Assembly: GCF_000002875.2 (NCBI RefSeq)
Contig: NC_009402.2
Coordinates: 589,693-653,692, forward strand
Length of the DNA stretch: 64,000 nt
From: Leishmania infantum JPCM5
Lineage: Eukaryota; Euglenozoa; Kinetoplastea; Trypanosomatida; Trypanosomatidae
Direction: 5' to 3'
Numbering within the stretch: the first letter of the stretch is position 1; each line of letters opens with the position of its first letter. Shown in pieces: positions 54,342-64,000 of the stretch. The notes beneath the pieces were generated by a model. That model ran no database searches and was not told where the DNA came from. It was given only the letters and a program-made list of their open reading frames with translations. Both the position numbers and the translations under genes were made by a program.

Positions 54342-55256
54342 ATGAAGCGTTTTGCGCATGCGGCGCTCGGCCGCCTGCTGCTCGCATCGGCCGCGCTTAC
54401 CTCGTCCTCGCTGTCCACGCCGTCTCTGTGGACCGCGTGTCGCTCCTTCAAGTCGGATGGGACGCCGTACAACTCGGAGATGACGGACATCGCACACGGT
54501 AGCAGGTACAACCGCGACGCAGCGGCCAGCACAGCTGCCGAGCAAGTTGCGGCGGGTCAGTACGCTGAAAACAAGCCGCGCGCCATCATGTTTGTCAACA
54601 AGCGCCCGGTTGAGATCATTCCGCAGGAGGAGAACGTGCTAGAGGTTCTGGAGCGGGAGGGCATCACCGTACCAAAGTTCTGCTACCACCCCATCCTCTC
54701 CGTAGCCGGAAACTGCCGTATGTGCATGGTGCAGGTGGATGGCACTCAGAACATCGTCGTCGCCTGCTCCACTGTGGCGTTACCTGGCATGTCCATCATC
54801 ACCGACAGCCGCCTCGTGCGCGACGCCCGTGAGGGCAACGTGGAGCTTATCCTGATCAACCACCCGAATGACTGCCCGATTTGCGAGCAGGCCACCAACT
54901 GCGATCTGCAGAACGTGAGCATGAACTACGGTACCGATATCCCGCGCTACCGCGAGGACAAGAAAGCCGTCGAGGACTTCTACTTTGACCCTCAGACACG
55001 CGTCGTGCTCAACCGCTGCATCCACTGCACCCGCTGCATCCGCTTCCTGAACGAGCACGCGCAGGACTTCAACCTCGGCCAGATTGGCCGCGGCGGGCTG
55101 AGCGAAATTTCCACCTTTCTAGATGAACTGGAGGTGAAGACGGACAACAATATGCCCGTGTCTCAGCTATGTCCCGTCGGGAAGCTGTACATGGGCGATG
55201 CAGACGAGAACAACGACATAGTGCGCACGCTCGAGGCTGCGGGGGCAACGGCGTGA
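54342..55256 (+). CDS. short NADH dehydrogenase 75-kDa-type iron-sulfur subunit
   Basis: The product is 304 residues. It corresponds to the N-terminal iron-sulfur arm of the NDUFS1/NuoG subunit of respiratory complex I. All cluster ligands are visible: 2Fe-2S Cys114, Cys125, Cys128, Cys142 (C-x10-C-x2-C-x13-C); His174, Cys178, Cys181, Cys187 (H-x3-C-x2-C-x5-C); and Cys226, Cys229, Cys232 with Cys277. The N-terminal 35 residues are Ala/Ser/Leu-rich with Arg and no acidic residue, a good mitochondrial presequence. The usual C-terminal molybdopterin-type domain (the family is about 700 residues) is absent. The frame ends normally, so this is a short form, similar in layout to HoxU-type subunits. 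It should pass electrons from the flavoprotein subunit towards quinone. Confidence 0.95.
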   Translation: MKRFAHAALGRLLLASAALTSSSLSTPSLWTACRSFKSDGTPYNSEMTDIAHGSRYNRDAAASTAAEQVAAGQYAENKPRAIMFVNKRPVEIIPQEENVLEVLEREGITVPKFCYHPILSVAGNCRMCMVQVDGTQNIVVACSTVALPGMSIITDSRLVRDAREGNVELILINHPNDCPICEQATNCDLQNVSMNYGTDIPRYREDKKAVEDFYFDPQTRVVLNRCIHCTRCIRFLNEHAQDFNLGQIGRGGLSEISTFLDELEVKTDNNMPVSQLCPVGKLYMGDADENNDIVRTLEAAGATA

Positions 55257-56204
55257 AAGGGCTGCCCTGTTGCCTGCCGCCTGATCAGTGCTCGTGCGCG
55301 TCTGCCCCTCTCTCTGTGTGCAGGTGCCGCGGCCTCTTGTTTTCGCGCCACTTCTGCACCTTGTCTCTTGATGTGGCGTGCTAGCGCCAGTGGACGCGCC
55401 CGGCATGCCCACACAGGCACTTACCCTGAAGAGCACAATTGCTCAGCTACGCAGTGGATGAGGTGGCCATAGCGAGAGAAAAACGGCGGCAGCGTCACGG
55501 AGAGCACTGCCTTTCGCTGCTTCACGAGCCCCCTTTCTTGTGCTGGCAGCAATGAAGGAAAGCCGAGCAGCTGTGAGCTGAAAGAGACCAAGGGCACTCA
55601 TGTATCATCTTCTTTCCGTTCTTTTTTCTTGGCGTGCAGCAACCCCCCTGACCCCTCCCCCATCGCGTCCCACCACGAGACCCACCACCGCGCCTTTCAG
55701 GCCGTTCACGATTGGTGTGCTCCAGGTGGTGCTCCATGAAGTCGACTACGGCCCCGCCCCGAGCCTCGACGAGGTTCGCTGTGAGAGCGTCAAGGCTGTA
55801 CCGACGCACGGAAAGAGGGGCGCCGCTGGATATTTACAACCAGAGCGTCGCCACCGGCCGCGTCGCTTCTACATGGAAAGGATAGGCTCACCGTGCCCCC
55901 TTCCCCTCGCCTGCAGCCGCACGTGCCCAATGGTGTGGCCCCGTGCCCTACTGTCTCTGTGACACTGACCCGTGATCTGCGCAACCCACATGAGCAACGT
56001 ACCTCGCGACGACTGCGCGACCATCTGGGACACAAACTCCAGCCACGGCAGCCTGACTGCCGTCCCCACCGCTCCACTGCAGACCGCGTGGACTTGCGCC
56101 CCCACACGGCGGCCCAGCACCAGCCAGGTGCCGCTATAGGGGCGGCGTCTGTGGGCTCGACGCTCACGCCTTCGGCTCGGTAGGCCACGGCGCTGAAGAA
56201 GTGC
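55257..56204. other. intergenic region left of SIDER-like copy D
   Basis: No gene is seen. From about 55900 the composition turns GC-rich and may already belong to the SIDER-like element, but I could not align it to the other copies with confidence. Confidence 0.45.
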
Positions 56205-56610
56205 GGCGTAGACCCACGCCATGCTGTGGGATGCCGCGGCTTTAAGAGGCTGAGGGGGAAAAAGCATGGCATGCATGCCGAGTGCGGGGCCTGGGAGGGC
56301 CCTGACCTGCGGGTGACCGACTTTCTCCCTGGTCTCATCCGGCATGCACCTGCACCACTGTCTCTGCCCTCGATGAGGACACTGAAGGCGGCCCCGCTTT
56401 GGGTCAAGGCATGCGGTCAAGCCGAGTGTGTCTAGCGCCGGCCGCGCGGCACGTAACCGCAGAAGGGACGATGAAGGACGAGACGAGCCCGCTAGACGCA
56501 TGACCTCATTCGGTGTCAGGACGGCTCCATCTGGTCGACCAGGGTTTAGCCGCAGTGTGACAGCGGCAAGTGAGGTGTGGTTGTGCATGCTTGTCTATGT
56601 GTTGGCTTGT
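56205..56610 (+). mobile_element. SIDER-like retroposon copy D
   Basis: It aligns with the 3' part of DIRE-1 (about 18030-18440) by eye: CCATGCT(A/G)TGGGATGCCGCGG at the left and TGGTCGACCAGGGTTTAGCC followed by GCAGTG(T/C)GAC at the right. Its tail also resembles the tails of copies A and C. Divergence from DIRE-1 is much larger than between the inverted repeats. It is in the sense orientation between the complex I subunit and DPH4-type genes. Confidence 0.65.
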
Positions 56611-57503
56611 ACGTGGGTATAGTGTGAAGACGCCGATGGGAAAGAGAGCTTAAATGCGAGGGGCGATTGGGGTGACTAGCGAATAGCGGGAGGAGGGGAC
56701 GTGTGCGTCGAACTCACTCTCTTCCTTCTGCACGGGGTTATTTGACCCTTCTGCCTTGACCGTCCGCACCAGCTCCCCTCTTCTTCGGGGGTGAGGGAGT
56801 GTTAGCTTCCGCCGCTCGTTGCTCTTGCGTTGCCCTGCTTTTTCTGGGCGTGGGCTCGTTTGGTTCTCGTGTTGGCTTCGCTCTGTTCTCCTTGACGAGG
56901 AAGGCGGGGACGGGTTTGATCGGCTCTCAGCAGAATCGGTGCAGCGTGTCGGCAGACGAAGAAGAAAGCGGCGAAGGGCACCGCGAAAGGGCAATGTAGG
57001 CGTCGTGTTTGTGGTGCAGAAGCGAGGACCCGGTTCAACCGGGCACGCTCGCGGCTGCCTACCTGGAGAGGTGGCGTTGCGTATCGTGCATCCTCGGATG
57101 GCTTGATGGAGCGCGAATTACTTAGTCGAAGCGATGGGGGTGGGTGCACGGCCTACTCAACGATGGCTTCCTCGAGCATGCCGACGAGGGAGACGCCAGC
57201 ACACGCGCTCTGCCTGTGTTGGCGTCGCAGCCCCACTTTGATGGGGACTGTGCGACGGCATCAAGGACTTTGCTGAAGCCCCCGCCTTATGCTGTGATGA
57301 GTTGCTTGATCTCTCTCTGCTTCTCTTTACTTTCTCATCTGCGCTGTATACCCCCTGCCCTCCTCTCCTTGTTGCACGGCGTGTTGCTGTGCCTACGTGG
57401 CCTCTCAAAACTTCGAAGGCACCGCTGCTCCGCGGAGCAGTGCAGGCACACCGAGATATACCTCCCCTTTCACCCGCGCTTTCCGGAATAGGGCCTTCGC
57501 GTC
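56611..57503. other. 5' flank of DPH4-type gene
   Basis: No supported gene is seen. Composition near 57000-57300 is fairly coding-like, but no frame combines a good start, length and recognisable content. A C/T-rich tract at about 57300-57375 may guide splicing. Confidence 0.45.
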
Positions 57504-58058
57504 ATGTCTGCGGCGGCGTGTTCGTGGAGTCACGCGGAGTGGACGCCGTACGAGGTCCTCAACGTGCCGCAGTCGGCCCCTATTAGTGACATTCGTGCTG
57601 CTTTCAAGCGCATGGCGTTGCGCACGCACCCTGACAAGGCAACGGTGACGACGTCAGCTAGAAGGGCGAGCGGCGGCGGGACGACGTCGTGCTCAGAATT
57701 TCCTGTTTCCTTTCACATTGTGAAGGAGGCGTCGGAGATGTTGCTTGACCCGTACTTGCGCGCCGCCTACGATGCCACCCGCTCCCAGGCGTTGACGCAC
57801 GAGGTTGGGGCTGTCAGTGATACCTACTCTCTGATGGACGACTTTGTTCGTGGAAGGATGGACGGTGATGAAAGCGATGGGCAGCGCGTGCATGTGTACC
57901 AGCGTGAGTGTCGCTGTGGCGGCGTCTATGAAGTGGCTCTGTTTCCCGAGGCACCGGCAGGGAGTGGCGAGGACGAGGATGTGCCACTGACGTACTCGGC
58001 CCAGACGCTGAGGTGCGAGTGCGATTCTTGCTCACTTGTGGTGGAGGTAGTGGCGTAG
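57504..58058 (+). CDS. DPH4: DPH4-type diphthamide-synthesis J-protein
   Basis: The product is 184 residues. An N-terminal J-domain carries YEVLNVP, then LRTHPDKA with HPD at residues 42-44, then VKEASEMLLDPYLRAAYD. The C-terminus has the DPH-type (CSL) zinc-finger: CRCGG from residue 136 and CDSCSL from residue 173. This J-domain plus CSL-finger pairing is diagnostic of DPH4/DNAJC24. That protein acts with Dph3 and the Dph1-Dph2 radical enzyme in the first step of diphthamide formation on elongation factor 2. A Ser/Gly/Thr-rich insertion of roughly 15-20 residues lies between HPD and the third J helix. An acidic Gly/Glu/Asp loop lies inside the zinc domain. The likely role is cytosolic iron/electron supply or Hsp70 stimulation. 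Confidence 0.93.
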   Translation: MSAAACSWSHAEWTPYEVLNVPQSAPISDIRAAFKRMALRTHPDKATVTTSARRASGGGTTSCSEFPVSFHIVKEASEMLLDPYLRAAYDATRSQALTHEVGAVSDTYSLMDDFVRGRMDGDESDGQRVHVYQRECRCGGVYEVALFPEAPAGSGEDEDVPLTYSAQTLRCECDSCSLVVEVVA

Positions 58059-59116
58059 CGCGCAGCGGAGCGCTAGGGACATGCCCGTACTTTCACGTTG
58101 CTTGCAGCACAACGGACCAGTCCCGTCTGTCTTTCTGCCTTGGACTTCTCTCTTTATTTCTCGCGTTGGTTTGAAGGTGCTGCTGCGCACTGTGTTGGGA
58201 CCGCACCCTCGGCATCCTGTGGAAACCCTCACCGGGAAGGGCTTCAGCGTAGTACAGTGCTTGCGTGTATGCGCCTACGCTTGCCTTGCAGTGCGCACGC
58301 ATCCGCCCAGCTGTTGCCGTCGCCACCTTGGTTTACTTAAAGGGATGGCTGCCTTTCTCTGTCGTATAAGCCCCGCGGGAAAGCACACGTACTCGCGCAC
58401 AGCGTGCACGCAGGCCACTCATCTCTGCATGGCTTGGCGCACACACGCGTCTCTTCCGCTCGGAGCGATCTGTAAGTTATACGAGTATCCGCAACCACAA
58501 CGCAGAGGAAAAGCGATGGGTAGATGCCCGAAACTGAGGGCAACGGGGGGGGGCGCACAGAGACACGAAGAGGACAACGACGGCGTCTCCCACGTCGCCT
58601 TCTGCTCCGTTTGAAATCTTCACTTAGGTTTCTCCCCCAGCCACCCACAAACGCTCACTCGCTCTCTCTCGCGGTCAGAAAGAGCGGGGGCGCTGAGTCC
58701 GTTGGTGAATGTACCCTTTCCAGCGTCGATGTGGCATACGCGCGCATCGCCAACATCCACGCACGCACGCTACCTTCTGCTCGACCCACCACCGCCCCTA
58801 CCCCCTTTCACCACTCTCGCATCTGCGAAGACACAAGAAAACAGCTCCTGCTTCTCTGCTCGTGGTGCTGACGGTGCCGGACAGCCGTTGGCTTGGTGCC
58901 ATATACACCCGCCTCACACGCGAAGGCCGACTTCGCTGCCTACACCAGAAGACGCTCACATCGAGAAAGGACGAGGAGGGAGGGAGGGAGGGCAGCAGGG
59001 GTACGCACCGCACCCGCGCACATTCTTCCGCATAGCGGTGAACACACACACGTGAAGGGGTGAATGCGGGGTGCAGTTTGTTTGTGCGTCTATGCGTGCA
59101 TACGCGGTGCATCAGA
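58059..59116. other. intergenic region
   Basis: No gene is seen. Mixed, mildly pyrimidine-rich sequence with short CA runs. It should contain the DPH4-type 3' UTR and the acceptor of the next gene. Confidence 0.5.
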
Positions 59117-62100
59117 ATGAGGCGGACTCTCAAGGGCTGCTGTATTCACCGCTGGATAGAAGGGCGCTCCTGCTCCGGATGCTGTGGTGGCTGCTTTGAC
59201 GCCGCCTCTGCAGCAGCACCAGCAGCTGCTGCTCGTGTGCCCCCATGGCAGGACTTCTATGAATACCGCAGTTATCACACGCTCGCGCGCTGCACGCTTC
59301 GGATCTCTTCCTGTCGCTCTCAGCATCCCTATCGGCTGATTCGTGCGTACTTGAGAGGCGCAGAACTCTCGTTGCGCATGAGCGGCGCCATAGGCTGCAC
59401 GGCGCGTACCTACAGCGCGCAGGCGTACGCGCACGAGGAGGGCGCCGATGATGACGAGGATGACTACCTGCAGGCCTACGAGGAACTACTGCTAAATGCG
59501 GCTTCTAATGCGGCGGCCGATGACGCCGCTCCCCAGCCCGGCGGCACGTGCAGCGAGGGGGTTGCCCATCTTGACAAGGAGGCTGGTGCTCACGTGGACG
59601 GTGCTTTTCCTTCCTTTGAGAGTCCGGCGTCGGTGCCATTGCCAGCTGATGCGCTCGTGGAAGACACACTGGCAGCCCTGCCCGCCGATGGCTCGACCGT
59701 GCTGCTGACTGACCTCACCCGCTCACTTGACGTGGAGGCGATCAGCGAGCTCTTCGGCTCCGTGCTGTCTTTCGTGCAGCTCCACCCGCATCTCTTTACT
59801 TGCACCCAGGACCCCGATACAGGTAGGTGGCACGTAGCGCGAGGTCGCTCGTCAACCTCGCCGCTCAACGCAGACGCTGCCACCGCTGCAGCGCCTGGCC
59901 TAGCATCTGCCATTGGTGGAGGCGAAGAGGATGACCACAAGGCCATAATTGTCGACCTCGATGTGGCGGCGATGGTGCTGGGCGAGGAGCTAAGGCATTT
60001 ATGTGGCAGCCGTTACTCGTCGCAGACAAGAGCGCATGAAGCTGAAGCCGCGCACTCCGCGGTAAAGCGATCGAGGCGTCGCTTAACACCCGCCGCAGTA
60101 CCTAACCCTTTTTTTCCGACATCAGGCACTGGCGCTGCCCGCGATGGCGTATCGTTGACGACCCCCGAGCAGGCATGGTGGCCGACCATTGCGAGCCTCT
60201 TGCCCGAGGACGGTACCCCTCTTCCCATTTCAGTGCTGCGTGCGTCGCTGCCGGGGCCGATCGCGCAGGAGCTGCGCGCTCGACAAGTGGGTCTGGCTCG
60301 GTGCTTCAAGCAGACCTACGCCATAGCCAGTCGTCATGTGGCGCTCACGGCAGACTCGACGGCGCTCGTTCGTGCTGCAGTGCAGCGCTCGAACAGCTGC
60401 GCAGCCGCCTCCGTTTCATTGTGGTCTCCGGAGGGCCAAAAGGCGGCAGCTTGGACCAACCACAAGGAGTCGTCGGTGGCGGCTTTCTCCTCTTTCTTGT
60501 GCGACGCCGGGGATGGCTCGTACATGCCACCCCCGGCGGACTACGACGCGTCGCAGGATGCAGAGCCGTGGCTGGTAACGATTTCGCTAGACGACGGCGA
60601 GGAGGCGGGCCCGGAGGAGGTGCCTCCTGCGTCAGGCGATGTGGACGAGGGGGCGCTGGGGCGAAGCGCCGACGCCGCAACTGCGCTGGCGGCTGCGACT
60701 GGGCTTCAAGAGATACCTTACAATGGCCTCAGTGGTGCTAGTGGGAGGGCGGCGACACAGGCTCATGGAACAGGCTTGCAGCCGCACGACTTGAATCTCG
60801 AGCGGTTGTATGACGCCCCAGCGCCGCCGACGGCGGTCGTGAGGAGCAAGCCTTCGACTGCGACGCAGCTAGCAGGCCCTGCTGGTGCGGTGCGCACGGT
60901 GCGTCCCCCTCGCCCGTCGACGCCAGCCGAGTGGCTAGCCTTGCACACCGCCATGGCCGAGGCGCGTGGTTGGATCACGCCGATGCAGATGCTGGATTAC
61001 CTGGTCGAGTGCGTGCCCACCTTTTTCATCCCTTTGGAGGAGTTGCGCCCGTCGGACGCTATCCTGAAGCTTGTTGGCGCGCGCACGAGCATGCGCACGC
61101 TGGTATGTCGGGTCTACATGTACTTTGTGGAGAGGTCGGAGGATAAGATGCAGATCCGACTGGCGCCAACCCTCGAGCACGCGCAGCGCGGCGCAGCCAA
61201 CGCGCACTACGCGGCATGGAACCCTGACACGGCGAACAAGTGTGAGCAGTGTGGTGCCGATGCAACGCCGAGTGAAGCGCCAGCACCAACGAACGCCGGC
61301 ACCGGCACCGGCACCGCCGCTAACCCAGGCGACCGCCAAGACAGTGCTACTCACAGCGGCCCCAGGAGCGGCGGCACTGTGTTGCAGTCTAGCGATACGA
61401 CGAAGGCCTTTCCGGTCATGCGTGTGCGGAGGCCCATCAAAAGCCTACTCAGCGTGAGGTCGTTCAAAGCCATGCCCGCCACTGCCAAGGCGGCTGCATC
61501 GCCTGCAGCCTTGCCCACCGCCATGCGGCTGAGCTCCCCTGATGCACAAGCAGGAGCCAGCACAGGTGCCGGATCGAGCTCCACTCCCACCGCCCTCAAA
61601 GGCGGCGGTGGCTTTATCGCGTTGTCCTCGGTGCCGACTGGCGAGATCGGTTACCCGTTTCTGGCCTTAGCCACTCAGCCGGTGCACACGTGGCCGTGGT
61701 GGGCAAGGCTACTGTGCGTGTTGCCGTTTGACACGTACGTGCCACTGGACCATCTCCGCATCCACTACTGTCCTGACCTTGCGCCCGAAAACGTCCATCT
61801 CGCTTGGAGGGCCGCGGACGCGTCGTTTTTGCCGACAACGTCGTCCGAAAAGGTGCGCACGCCGATCCCGTTCTCACTGCTTCGTGCGCCGACGACCTCT
61901 CGTAGAGTGCGACTGCGCCCTTTTTGGCTGTCACCAGGCTGCACGGCAGAGCTGGAGAGCACGGTAATGCCGGTGGGCCTCGTGAAGCAGCTGCGCCCAG
62001 TGTGGCTGCCAGTCTCACGCCTGCTATCCAAGCTGACCCCTGAGGAGCGAGAAGAGAGCTTGGCCTTGGCTGTCCGTCGCCCTTCCGCTGCTGGCCTATC

Positions 62101-62524
62101 CGCCGACGAAGCACTCGTCATGCTGCTGCGTGATTGCGGGCGCTGTTGCTGGGTGCAAGAGGACGGTGCAAAGGTGCGTAGGTATGCGGCTTCCAGCGCG
62201 CTGGACGACCACTTTCACGCCTCGCTTTCACTGCTGTACGGCTTCAGCTCCGCGCGTGTGTGGGAGCCGCTGCCGGTGGTGTTGGACCGCGCGTCGGAGC
62301 ACGTGCGCTCTCTCTTCGCACATTCACAAATGCCCCCACTGGCGTCTCCGAACACGGTTGGGCTGATTGGCATGCTGCGTCAAGCACCGCCTGCAGCGCT
62401 CGAAGCATTTCTCATGCGACATGCGCAGTGGCTGGAAGTGAAGGCGACCGATGGCAGGGAGACGAGGGACGAGGCGGCGGCCCCGTTGCTCGTACGCAGG
62501 CGTGCGGCTCTGGTCTCGTTCTGA
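59117..62524 (+). CDS. large hypothetical protein with recurring LP-x-D modules
   Basis: The product is 1135 residues from the ATG at 59117, the first in-frame ATG. I recognise no family. The first 30 residues are Arg/Cys-rich and then Ala-rich, without acidic residues except one Glu, so a mitochondrial presequence is possible. A similar motif recurs near residues 188 (LPADGSTVLLTDLTRSL), 362 (LPEDGTPLPISVLRASL), 633 (VPTFFIPLEELRPSD) and 868 (LPFDTYVPLDHLRIHY). Each looks like a short helix-strand unit in a region of about 50 ordered residues. Ser/Ala/Pro-rich linkers separate them. The stop at 62522-62524 is clean. Repeated winged-helix-like or ligand-binding modules, perhaps in mitochondrial RNA processing, are possible but unproven. 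Confidence 0.85.
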   Translation: MRRTLKGCCIHRWIEGRSCSGCCGGCFDAASAAAPAAAARVPPWQDFYEYRSYHTLARCTLRISSCRSQHPYRLIRAYLRGAELSLRMSGAIGCTARTYSAQAYAHEEGADDDEDDYLQAYEELLLNAASNAAADDAAPQPGGTCSEGVAHLDKEAGAHVDGAFPSFESPASVPLPADALVEDTLAALPADGSTVLLTDLTRSLDVEAISELFGSVLSFVQLHPHLFTCTQDPDTGRWHVARGRSSTSPLNADAATAAAPGLASAIGGGEEDDHKAIIVDLDVAAMVLGEELRHLCGSRYSSQTRAHEAEAAHSAVKRSRRRLTPAAVPNPFFPTSGTGAARDGVSLTTPEQAWWPTIASLLPEDGTPLPISVLRASLPGPIAQELRARQVGLARCFKQTYAIASRHVALTADSTALVRAAVQRSNSCAAASVSLWSPEGQKAAAWTNHKESSVAAFSSFLCDAGDGSYMPPPADYDASQDAEPWLVTISLDDGEEAGPEEVPPASGDVDEGALGRSADAATALAAATGLQEIPYNGLSGASGRAATQAHGTGLQPHDLNLERLYDAPAPPTAVVRSKPSTATQLAGPAGAVRTVRPPRPSTPAEWLALHTAMAEARGWITPMQMLDYLVECVPTFFIPLEELRPSDAILKLVGARTSMRTLVCRVYMYFVERSEDKMQIRLAPTLEHAQRGAANAHYAAWNPDTANKCEQCGADATPSEAPAPTNAGTGTGTAANPGDRQDSATHSGPRSGGTVLQSSDTTKAFPVMRVRRPIKSLLSVRSFKAMPATAKAAASPAALPTAMRLSSPDAQAGASTGAGSSSTPTALKGGGGFIALSSVPTGEIGYPFLALATQPVHTWPWWARLLCVLPFDTYVPLDHLRIHYCPDLAPENVHLAWRAADASFLPTTSSEKVRTPIPFSLLRAPTTSRRVRLRPFWLSPGCTAELESTVMPVGLVKQLRPVWLPVSRLLSKLTPEEREESLALAVRRPSAAGLSADEALVMLLRDCGRCCWVQEDGAKVRRYAASSALDDHFHASLSLLYGFSSARVWEPLPVVLDRASEHVRSLFAHSQMPPLASPNTVGLIGMLRQAPPAALEAFLMRHAQWLEVKATDGRETRDEAAAPLLVRRRAALVSF

Positions 62525-64000
62525 AGAGAGCCAGAGAGGAGCGCGCGGGTGCTCGTGTGAGAGGCACTGGACGGAGTGGCAATCTAGTTGTCGGCGCTTC
62601 TCGTGCTGCACATGCGTGACTGTCCATCGCTGGGGCAGAGATAACACGTTGGTATCTCTTTCACGCATATATGTCCTCCAACGGACCTTTTCTGAGGCAG
62701 GAATACACGCACGCATATGATGGGCGGCAGCCTCGATGCACACGACCAGGTCATCACATCCGTTTCTTGTTGTTTTCTTTCTTCCTCTTTTCAGCTGCTC
62801 GTGATGCGTGGAAAGTCACTGTGCGGCGCGGGCGCGAAGGGACGACACGCTTGCCGCGGGATGCGGAGCGGAGCTGTGCTTATCGGTTGTCATACGCATA
62901 ACCGCACAAAACGTTGATGCGCGTGACGTAACGGCTACCACTACAGCGAGTGAGCGGCGGTTGTTTCGTTCCTGATAAATCCGCGCGTACGCATCCACCG
63001 GGCGTTTGCTTGTTTCTGGGGTGACATTCGCACGCCTTTTGCTCGAAGCCGGGCACACTGAATCGGCGGTCTCAGCGCATCGTTCATAGTCACCGTCTAG
63101 CAAGGCGCCGTTGCCTGCAGGCAAGGCGAATATGGTCTCGGCCGTCCACAAACGACACAGCCGACGTTTCGCGGAGTCCGAGGAAGTGTTACGCACCCCT
63201 CCATGCTGGCCTTCCTCGACGTCCTCTCTTCACCTCCGTCATTGACGTGCACGTACTGGTCTTTCTCTTTTTTCCTATTTTTCTTTGCACGTTCTTTGCC
63301 TCCGCGCCATGCGGCCCACCCTTCCTCTCCCCTCCCCTGCACGCGCGCGCATGCACGACGACACCACGGCCAAACCAATAATGCTTGCGCATCTTCTACG
63401 CCGCTCACGCCCGCCACCACCACCGGCAGTACCGCCGTTTTAGTGCTACAACAACAAAGTGTTTCGTACCCTTTTCTTCGTTTCTTCCCCGGTACACCCC
63501 CGCGCACGCGAACGGCTCCGTGAGGTCTCTGCCACCTGCCCAACCCTTACTCTCCTCATCTACACCACACTTCCACGCGGCTATACCAATTCACAAGTTG
63601 GGCAGTCTAGACGTGGCGTAAAAGCAACAGCTGAGCAGCCGTTCACATCAGGGCCGATACACCTCTTTAGGCAACCAGCCTTCCCCAAACCCCACCAAAT
63701 TCGCGAAAAGCACGTAATATAGCGATCGAGTAGCCTATTCTCTGATCTCCTTTACAATCTCGACACCTTGTAGCTTTTCCTGTTTTCTCTGTGCATCACC
63801 GCCTCTCCAGCTCTTCGCTTCTCTTTCCCACTCTCTCCGGCGAAGCGTCACAGCGCCTGCATCGCAACTGTTCCCACCAGATCCGAGAGAGCAGAGAAAA
63901 GCTCGCCTGCGCACGCGTGAATCCCCTGCACGTCATAAAGCATCTAAGTAGAACTCTCTTTTCGTTTTGTGGATACATAACTCATCCTCTCGGTGGTTGT
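62525..64000. other. terminal gene-free region
   Basis: No gene is seen to the window end. Composition is mixed, with some C/T-rich stretches (63190-63300 and 63720-63840) and no long microsatellite or retroposon match. It probably holds the 3' UTR of the last gene and the 5' flank of a gene beyond the window. Confidence 0.5.

Noticed and set aside
59060..59116. N-terminal extension of the last gene before the first ATG
   Set aside because: The extension would need a GTG start; the first in-frame ATG is at 59117.

Overview
This window looks like nuclear DNA of a kinetoplastid, most likely a Leishmania-type trypanosomatid. The reasons are long GC-rich intronless reading frames all on the + strand, pyrimidine-rich intergenic DNA full of (CA/TG)n and (TA)n microsatellites, pyrimidine-tract plus AG trans-splice acceptor signals close to start codons, and GC-rich remnants of ingi/L1Tc-type retroposons (DIRE and SIDER-like elements). 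The species was not determined. There is no strand switch: all twelve supported protein genes read left to right, as expected inside one polycistronic transcription unit.

Layout. 1-13.4 kb: a membrane-anchored hypothetical protein, ribosomal protein L34 (RPL34), a 956-residue low-complexity hypothetical protein, and a Pumilio/PUF RNA-binding protein with eight repeats. 13.4-24.3 kb: an 11 kb gene desert holding a roughly 2 kb degenerate retroelement (DIRE-1, + orientation, dead RNase H domain) and a 100-base assembly gap. 24.3-42.7 kb: a large J-domain protein, a SIDER-like element, an EF-hand protein with a possible N-myristoylation start, a 6 kb gene-free tract, and a 2047-residue nucleotidyltransferase of the poly(A)-polymerase/OAS1 superfamily. 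43.4-47.5 kb: a retroposon cluster on the - strand. It contains DIRE-2 with endonuclease and RNase H remnants, two SIDER-like copies, and an unexplained coding-like remnant. 48.2-62.5 kb: a WDR60-like dynein-2 intermediate chain, a hypothetical protein, a short complex I 75-kDa iron-sulfur subunit, another SIDER-like element, a DPH4-type diphthamide J-protein, and a 1135-residue hypothetical protein with recurring modules. 62.5-64 kb: no gene seen.

The genes do not form a pathway. As usual in trypanosomatids, neighbours are co-transcribed without shared function, and control is expected through mRNA stability and translation. RNA-control themes recur: a PUF protein whose base-contact residues match the classical UGUA-type code, a nucleotidyltransferase of the tailing-enzyme superfamily with a tiny upstream reading frame overlapping its start codon, and SIDER-like elements in probable 3' UTRs. 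The most striking structural feature is a pair of 635-bp inverted repeats, with three differences by eye, inside DIRE-1 and DIRE-2. They enclose about 27 kb including the J-domain, EF-hand and nucleotidyltransferase genes, an arrangement known in Leishmania to promote linear amplicon formation.
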